DNA of 64,000 bases. Origin: Erodium maritimum. Its lineage: Eukaryota > Streptophyta > Magnoliopsida > Geraniales > Geraniaceae. Positions 57,924-64,000 of the stretch are shown in pieces. Each line of letters opens with the position of its first letter. Position 1 is the stretch's first letter. Location: NCBI GenBank assembly GCA_963921825.1, contig OY997594.1, positions 9,181,001 to 9,245,000 of the forward strand, in the 5' to 3' direction. A program made the position numbers and the translations under genes. The notes under the pieces were generated by a model, which was not told where the DNA came from, made no database searches, and was given only the letters and a program-made list of their open reading frames with translations.

Positions 57924-58947
57924 GCGCGTCCCCCAAGGGTCTTACAAAACCAACAAAACTTAGGCTCAAAAGATATATAATACTTTATATATAGGCAGAC
58001 AAGGCCGCATCTCAATGCGTCTCATAACAGCAGTCAGCGGTTCAATCAAATCAGTCAATCAACTCCCACATGAGGAATAATCTCAAGTAATTTACACAAG
58101 GCACAAGGCAACAGGCATACCCCTCAATCGGGTATCTTCCCAATACGCGGGGTCTAGCATCGTAACGCGATTAATTTCATCAAAACTTAGCATTTCTTTT
58201 CTTTCCACAGGTTCTCAATACTTTAACTTTTATCCAACCTTCATGTCGATCTCGCGTCGTTACAACCCGATTCAGGTGTCCCCGAATCTCGTTGTAACAA
58301 CTTGACATCCAACCATCACGCTTGACTACAGTGGCACCCCTGAGTCAACCCGTGATAGTGCAAACATTTCAGTTCTACAGAAATTTCGGCATGACCCATT
58401 CGTATTTTCCACTAACCCTCCGCTTAGGCGGGACATTTTACCAATCAAATTCACAAGGTAATCAGTACGCAGAGTTCTCATGCTCAGCCAAGTACGCAAC
58501 ACAATCAGTACACATAGTTCTCATGCTCCGCAAAGTACGCAATACAATCAGTACACAACACCGTTAAAAAGAGTGCAAGAATACTCGGGTTCTACTCTTT
58601 ATTTGTGTAAACTTCCCTTTTTGGGTCAACTTTCAACTTTAATTCTTGAGGGACGGTGGTCAGTTAAACAAGTCAAACATTGAACAATCAAAACTTCAAA
58701 TTGAGAATTTAAGGAAACGGCCAACAAAGGTGGCAATGCAATTAACAGATGGTTCACTCAACAACCAATTCATAATAGTTCGATCATCGCTCGTTGGGCC
58801 AACCTAGATCTCAACCATTGGCATCCCAGATTACTGAGGCATAGCAATTTGAGCATACGACACGCGTAAAGAAAATCACATAATAACAACAGTTCCAACC
58901 TTTATCAAGGCGTATAAATCATAAAGATTTTTATCGTTCCAACTCTA
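57924..58947 (-). other. Leader of the minus-strand chromovirus (part)
   Basis: Inverted similarity to the leader of the plus-strand element: about 58240-58560 matches about 62640-62380, including the GTTACAAC, TCATGCC and 'gcatgagaac tctgcgtac' blocks. The leader stops where the plus-strand LTR begins. Confidence 0.7.
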
Positions 58948-61447
58948 TGTGTAAAGACCGACAAAATTAAAGTAGAGTAATCTTTTGCAAATTGAAACGT
59001 TGGGGTAAGTTTTTGCAAGTAAGTGGTTTAAAGAGAAAAATAAAAAATAAAAAGGGAAAAAGAGGATTGCTGGACTGGATTGTGAATTGGGCCGGTTGAG
59101 CCCATGCACTGAGTGAACCAGGCTCGCGCGCTGGCCCATGCCCAGCTGATGGAGTCAGTCCTAACCCTATTTCGCTTCCCAGTTCCTCTTCGTTTCAGAA
59201 GAGCCGCACGCAAACCGAGGGGAGCACCGATCGCCTCTCTCTCCCTCGCGATGCAGATCCGAACAAGCCCCGCCGTCCAAGATTTCCAGCCTCCCTTTCT
59301 TCGTTCTTATCCTCTTCTTCTTCTTCTACACCTCCTGCTTCACCTCGCAACCGAACCCCTCGCCGTCCGCTTCTTCTCAACCCTGAACATCGCCGACGAC
59401 GGAGAAATAGAGCAGGTCCGAACCATTTCCCGTCGCGTCTTTCTTCTCCGATCTCGTTGTGGCCGGAAAGGCACCAAAGCGAGCTCGATGCGAGCATTTC
59501 CGACCAGTGCCATCGCTGGTGAGCTCCACCTCCGCCAGATCTGAGACGGGAAGCTCTGGGTCACGTCTTCTGGCACTCACGGCGCAACCACTTGCTACCA
59601 GCGACCCAACGCCGTCACAACCCTCGTTTCCCCCTCTCCCGAGCTTCCCTTGACGCCGTAGATGACGGCCGGAAGTCATGTCTCGCCGGAGCTGCCGTCA
59701 GTTCAGGCACGGGACCGGACAGAACCGAGTGGACCAGGTCCGGTGTTGGGCCTTGGGCCAGACGACAATAGAAGACGGGCTTTGGGCCCAGTACGCCTCG
59801 CGGGCCAGGCCAGGCTCAGCAGTGGGTCTGGATCCGGACCGGGTCGGGTCTGGATCCGGGTCAACCCGAGTCAATTAAAACCATTTTAAAAATCAGATTA
59901 AATAATCAACTTTATTTAAGTAAAGGTGAGAATTTGAAGGTTTGATTTAAGCATCTGAGGACCTTTGGACTTTTATCATTATTGATTTGGACATTTTATG
60001 TGTCAAACCTAGACGGAACTTCGCCCGAGAGCGAAGAACTTAGACCCGAGCTAGAAGAACGAAGATCACACCGGAACCCGTGTGAAGAACGGACTTGTTA
60101 CTACCGAGTTCGACAACAGAGTTTTAGAGGAAGACCACGAGGTAGGGAAAGTCTTAACTCCTCGTTTATGATGCTTAGTATGCATGTTAGGCTAATAAAA
60201 TCGGAAAGGTCCTAGAAATGCCTATAGGATGCGAATAACTAGAATAATTGTCTTTCAATTACTAATAACCGGAAGCGTCTAGTAATGCATGTGTAGGATG
60301 CCAATCACTAGTATACCTCGCTTTCAATACTTGGGAATTGCTTTACTGGTAGAGCGGCCTTGGCAAAGCCCTCGGATTAGTTGTGTGTTAGGATCACATG
60401 CTTGGTTGTTTGGTTGTTTAATGGATAGGCTAAAGAGTCTAATGGAACTAGTTGAATTGCATGCTTGAATGCTCGATGGAAGGTTTACATGATTGGTTGA
60501 TTGAACTCGTACTTGCTTGTTGAATGTATTTGAGTGATTGCTTGATTTCCTTAAATGGTTGATTGGAGAATCGAGTATGACTGGTTGTACCAAGCGGTGC
60601 AATCAGGTGATCGATGGATCGATGGGTCATGACTGGTAAGTAAACGGTAAGTTGTGGTTATGTGATGCGTGTGCTGTGGTTATGTGATTCGTGTGTTGTG
60701 TGTTGTGGTGAATGGTGATTCGTGAGTTATGTGTGATAGTGGAATGGTGTTCGTTGGGAATGGATTGCTTCGTGTTTCGCTTGAGTGTGTTACTAAATTA
60801 TACCTGATTATTATTGAATTGCCCAAGTGTATGCCTCCTATGGGAGTACTACCTTGGTTCCGGAGGACATATAGCCCTTTGGAGACGTTTCTGAGAATCC
60901 CGATGATAAGCGCCCTCAGGGGGTTGTTTTCGGTAGCCTCAATGATATGCGTCTCCTCTGGACTTGAGGGAAAATCCGAGAGGACACATCATATGTGGAT
61001 CGGAGGGTGGTGACTTCATGTGCCACGACATTGATTGGATTACATGTTGCCCGTAATTGCTAAGAGTTATCTTGTTGATTTTGCTGATGAAATTATTGAG
61101 TTTAAAGTCCACTTTGTTATGTATTTTCCCTACTGAGCGCAAGCTCACCCCTATGAGTTTATTGTTGTGACTACAGGCTTAATTGAGGAGTAGAGGCTCG
61201 GGAGCTTCTTGGTGTGGGTGTCCTATTAGAGACTTCGTTTATGCTTTTACTTCAGTTTTTGAACAAACCATGTTGGAGGATTATTATTACACCCCTGGAG
61301 GGTTTTATTTATGTTTTAAATTGAGTTATTCTGTTTTGAGACTTATTTGAAGGATTTATGAATGGTTGTCGGTTAAAGAGTGTTGGAAAACGTATTTACT
61401 CACGTCCCGTCTCGAGTCCGGGCAAGAACCGGATTTGGGGCGTGACA
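58948..61447 (+). repeat. 5' LTR, 2500 bp
   Basis: TGTAAAGACCGACAAAATT to GGATTTGGGGCGTGACA. A conserved block CCCTACTGAGCGCAAGCTCA at about 61129-61148 recurs at 331-352 of the window. Confidence 0.85.
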
Positions 61448-61450
61448 ATT

Positions 61451-61463
61451 TGGTATCAGAGCC
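61451..61463 (+). other. Primer-binding site
   Basis: TGGTATCAGAGCC three bases after the LTR end; initiator Met-tRNA type. Confidence 0.87.
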
Positions 61464-61917
61464 TGGTTTCATTTGAAACAGGTGTCTTGTGAACTGGTTT
61501 TCAAACCTCGGACCGAAGTCAATTAGGTGGGTAGAGTTAGGGAGTCTGAGTCGTGATACTCAGTGACGCGATTTGGAAACATTGACGCGGAGAGTTAGAA
61601 CGACATGAGTCATGAGTCGCTTTAATGTTTGTCCTAAATGAAATCTTTACACTACAATGTTTGCATTACTTGATTGGTATCCTCTCCCTAGCGATTGGTG
61701 AAGCCGAATGGTTGAGATCGGAATTGGATTAACGGGCAGTGATCGACCCGCTAGGCATTCGTTGTAGAGTGAGCCAGTTGTTGGTGGTGTTGCCATTTTG
61801 GTGGATCATTTCTAAATTTTCGAGTTGTAGTTTGGTTGTATTCAATTGTTGACTTGTTTGATTGACAACTATTCTGGAGCATGAGTACTCCATGTGTGCT
61901 TGTATTGAGTGTTTGGG

Positions 61918-62420
61918 TGGGGCACGAGAACCCCGTATAGCGTTTGTGTTGAGGATGTTGGTGGGGCACGAGAACCCCGTGTGCCCGTGTGTGGCGAGAT
62001 TGGGGCACGAGAACCCCGTGTGCCCGTGTGTGGCGAGATTGGGGCACGAGAACCCCGTGTGTGGCGAGTTTGGGGCACGAGCACCCCGTAGTATTTGGGA
62101 GCACGAGAACTCTATTTATTGATTGTGTTATGTACTTTGGGAGCACGAGAACTCCGTTTATTGATTGTGTTATGTACTTTGGGAGCACGAGAACTCCGTT
62201 TATTGATTGTGTTATGTACTTTGGGAGCACGAGAACTCCGTTTATTGATTGTGTTATGTACTTTGGGAGCACGAGAACTCCGTCTATTGATTGTGTTGTG
62301 TACTTTGGGGAGCACGAGAACTCCGGTTATTGACTTTGTCATGTAACTTGAAGAGCATGAGCACTCTTTGTATTGACCGTGTGGTGTCTTTGGCCGAGCA
62401 TGAGAACTCTGCGTACTTTT
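61918..62420 (+). repeat. Tandem array GGGCACGAGAACYCC in the Gypsy leader
   Basis: Two phases. First come about four units of GGGGCACGAGAACCCCGTGT with 'gcccgtgtgt ggcgagatt' (61920-62090). Then about six near-perfect 42-bp units GGGAGCACGAGAACTCCGTT + 'tattgattgt gttatgtact tt' start at 62101, 62143, 62185, 62227, 62269 and 62312 (core positions). Degenerate copies extend to about 62410. Confidence 0.9.
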
Positions 62421-62937
62421 GTCTTGTGAAATTGTGTTGGTGATTGTCCCGCTTAAGCGGAGGGTTAAGGGAAAAATACGAATAGGTCATGCCGAAAGTT
62501 TGGTAGAACTAAAGTGTTTGTACTATCACGGGCTGACTCAGGGGCGCCACTGCAGTCGAGCGTGATGGTTTGATGTCAAGTTGTTACAATGAGGTTCGGG
62601 GACGCCTGAATCAGGTTGTAACAACATGAGATCGACATGAAAAAGTTTGGGTAAAAGTTAAGAAATGGGAATCCAAGGAAGGGAAGGAAAGGTTAAGGGT
62701 GATTATTGAATTGAATTGTGTTAAGTACTAAACCCCTCTTTGTGAAAGGATACCCGAGCAAGGGGTATGCCTGTTGTGTTGTGCCTTGTGTGGTGTGCTT
62801 GAGATTGAATCCTCCAGTGGGAGTGGATTTCTTTGACTTGATTGAACCCTCCTGTGGGAGTTGGTTGTGTGTTTGATAGAATCGCTGATTATTGTTGTGA
62901 GACGCATTGAGATGCGAACTTGTGTGACTTTATATGA

Positions 62938-62938
<1 letters not shown>

Positions 62939-62976
<38 letters not shown>
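62939..62976. repeat. (TA)n microsatellite
   Basis: About 18 uninterrupted TA units in the leader of the plus-strand Gypsy element. Confidence 0.9.
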
Positions 62977-62979
<3 letters not shown>

Positions 62980-63239
62980 ACTAAGCCTTAGAGCTGTAAA
63001 CTTGGGTGACTTGTGAGACGCGCGTGAACGTCCTTGTACTTGATCGAACCTTTTCGGTGTGAGACGCACGAGGTGCGGGTCTCTTGTCTACATAAGTGTT
63101 ACTTATGACTTTACGACTTACTTTTGATCCAAGTGGGATCTGGTGGAGACGCACGAGAACGTCATGCTTGGGTGAATCGAATCGATTGGGTTAAACCGAG
63201 TTATGAACCTATAGGTTCTAAATGCAGTGAGCTTACGAG

Positions 63240-64000
63240 ATGTCACGCGTTTATGTCCTGGAGAGTACCAAGAGCCGTTCAGTTATGGGGCAGAGTCAGA
63301 CACCAGCTGTTGTTCTGGCAGGGGCAGTGAGCGCTCAGAGTGCTGCTCCCACAGAGCACCAGAGTTTTGGGGATAGACCGGTAGGGTCACCACCTAGAGT
63401 TCCTACATTCGCAGAGCCGACTCAAGCGGCCCTATTGATGGGGTGGTTCGCGCAGTGTTAGCTGCGCTCAGCATGAGACTATAGTACCGGCACAAGAGTC
63501 TGTGCCTATTGCCGACGCAGTCACTACCGAGATGCCAGGTCAGGTGGACAGTTACACGGCCCAGGCACTCATGGATTTCCACAAGTTGAGTACACCAATC
63601 TATTCCGGGAATTCAGACCCCGAGGAAGTTGTAGTATGGTTGGAGCGGATTACCCACAACCCCGATGTTGTTAGAGTATTCCGATAGTCGTTGGAGAATA
63701 TTTTTTGCGACCTCCCAGCTGAGGGAGAAGCGCGTTACTGATGGCAACAATGCAGACCAGAGTCGGAATTGACTTTCAGCCGTTCAGTGGGCTGTCCTTG
63801 GGACAGTATTTCCTTCGATCTGCCCGAGATAACCGACACCAGTAGTGTTGGATCTGCGGTGGGAAGGGGTGACCGTCTATGAGTATTAGGCGAGGTTCAT
63901 GTCCCCGCATCGCTTCGCACCCGAGATGGTGCCGACAGAGGAGAGCCGCCGCAGGCGTTTCGAGAAGGGACTCAGTTCATCTGTCACGGATTGAATCATT
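63240..64000 (+). pseudogene. Gypsy gag, N-terminal part, broken
   Basis: Readable blocks include TEHQSFGDRPVGSPPRVPTF, DSYTAQALMDFHKLSTPIYS and DPEEVVVWLERITHNPD, matching the gag at 57297-57923. The rest of the visible region reads gag-like only in pieces. Fossil. Confidence 0.72.

Larger units (their letters stand above)
50982..58947 (-). mobile_element. Gypsy chromovirus, minus strand, interrupted at its leader
   Basis: From the right on the minus strand: leader (58947-57924), gag (57923-57297), a non-homologous insert (about 55826-57305), RNase H (55825-55397), integrase (55180-54599), chromodomain (54196-53915), polypurine tract, and a 2882-bp 3' LTR (50982-53863). The protease and the core of reverse transcriptase were not seen. 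Its 5' LTR should lie beyond the plus-strand element that starts at 58948, outside the window. The integrase chromodomain and very long LTRs point to the Tekay/Del lineage. Fossil, broken. Confidence 0.82.
58948..64000 (+). mobile_element. Plus-strand Gypsy element, 5' half (runs off the window)
   Basis: 5' LTR 58948-61447, PBS 61451-61463, a long leader with a 42-bp tandem array, then gag from about 63240. It shares leader and gag with the minus-strand element at 50982 and is inserted into that element's leader in opposite orientation. The right end, pol and 3' LTR lie outside. Fossil or young copy; gag appears broken in the visible part. Confidence 0.82.

Noticed and set aside
62095-62346. 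Open frames on both strands with a repeated GARELRLLIVLCTL-type peptide
   Set aside because: They are a by-product of a 42-bp tandem repeat in a retrotransposon leader; frames are open on both strands and no start, promoter or family supports a protein.
61918-62420. Regular repeats considered as a CRISPR array
   Set aside because: Units are directly tandem with no unique spacers, and the DNA is a plant genome.

Overview
This is nuclear DNA of a flowering plant, probably a eudicot. The evidence is GT-AG introns, plant-type caleosin and UEV1 genes, and a dense load of plant LTR retrotransposons, L1-type LINEs and MITEs. I could not name a species. There are no prokaryotic features, CRISPR arrays or rRNA/tRNA genes that I can support.

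Layout. (1) About 1-34,000 is transposon-rich. It holds long LTRs (2.5-3.1 kb, ends TGT..ACA) of one Gypsy group, two of them complete solo LTRs with 5-bp target duplications. It also holds three L1-type LINE copies that carry ORF1 and a 3' end but no ORF2, two or three MITEs, and a composite at 25,359-33,940. That composite is a minus-strand Gypsy element with only gag between its 434-bp LTRs; a Copia copy and a 3.05-kb solo LTR are inserted in its gag. (2) About 34,500-49,500 is a gene island on the plus strand: a Nudix hydrolase, a ubiquitin-conjugating E2 variant (UEV1/MMZ type), and two tandem caleosin/peroxygenase genes with LINE debris between them. (3) About 50,982-64,000 is again Gypsy: a minus-strand chromovirus (chromodomain, integrase, RNase H, gag), with a second plus-strand relative inserted head-on into its leader and running off the right edge.

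Host genes. All four can be modelled end to end with consistent splice phases. The Nudix protein (176 aa) would hydrolyse diphosphate-linked nucleoside derivatives. The UEV (159 aa) would act with a Ubc13-type E2 in K63-linked ubiquitin chains and has a CaaX-like tail. The two caleosins (240 and 266 aa) share identical middle exon sizes (86/95/126) and a conserved upstream block, so they are a tandem duplication. They differ in the EF-hand loop, the proline-knot region, the C-terminal tail and a promoter G-box.

The most unusual points are the recurrent ORF1-only LINE layout (three copies, two with good target duplications), the gag-only Gypsy element with matched TSDs and two later insertions, and the diverged caleosin pair. 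I found no sign of a wholly new biological system.
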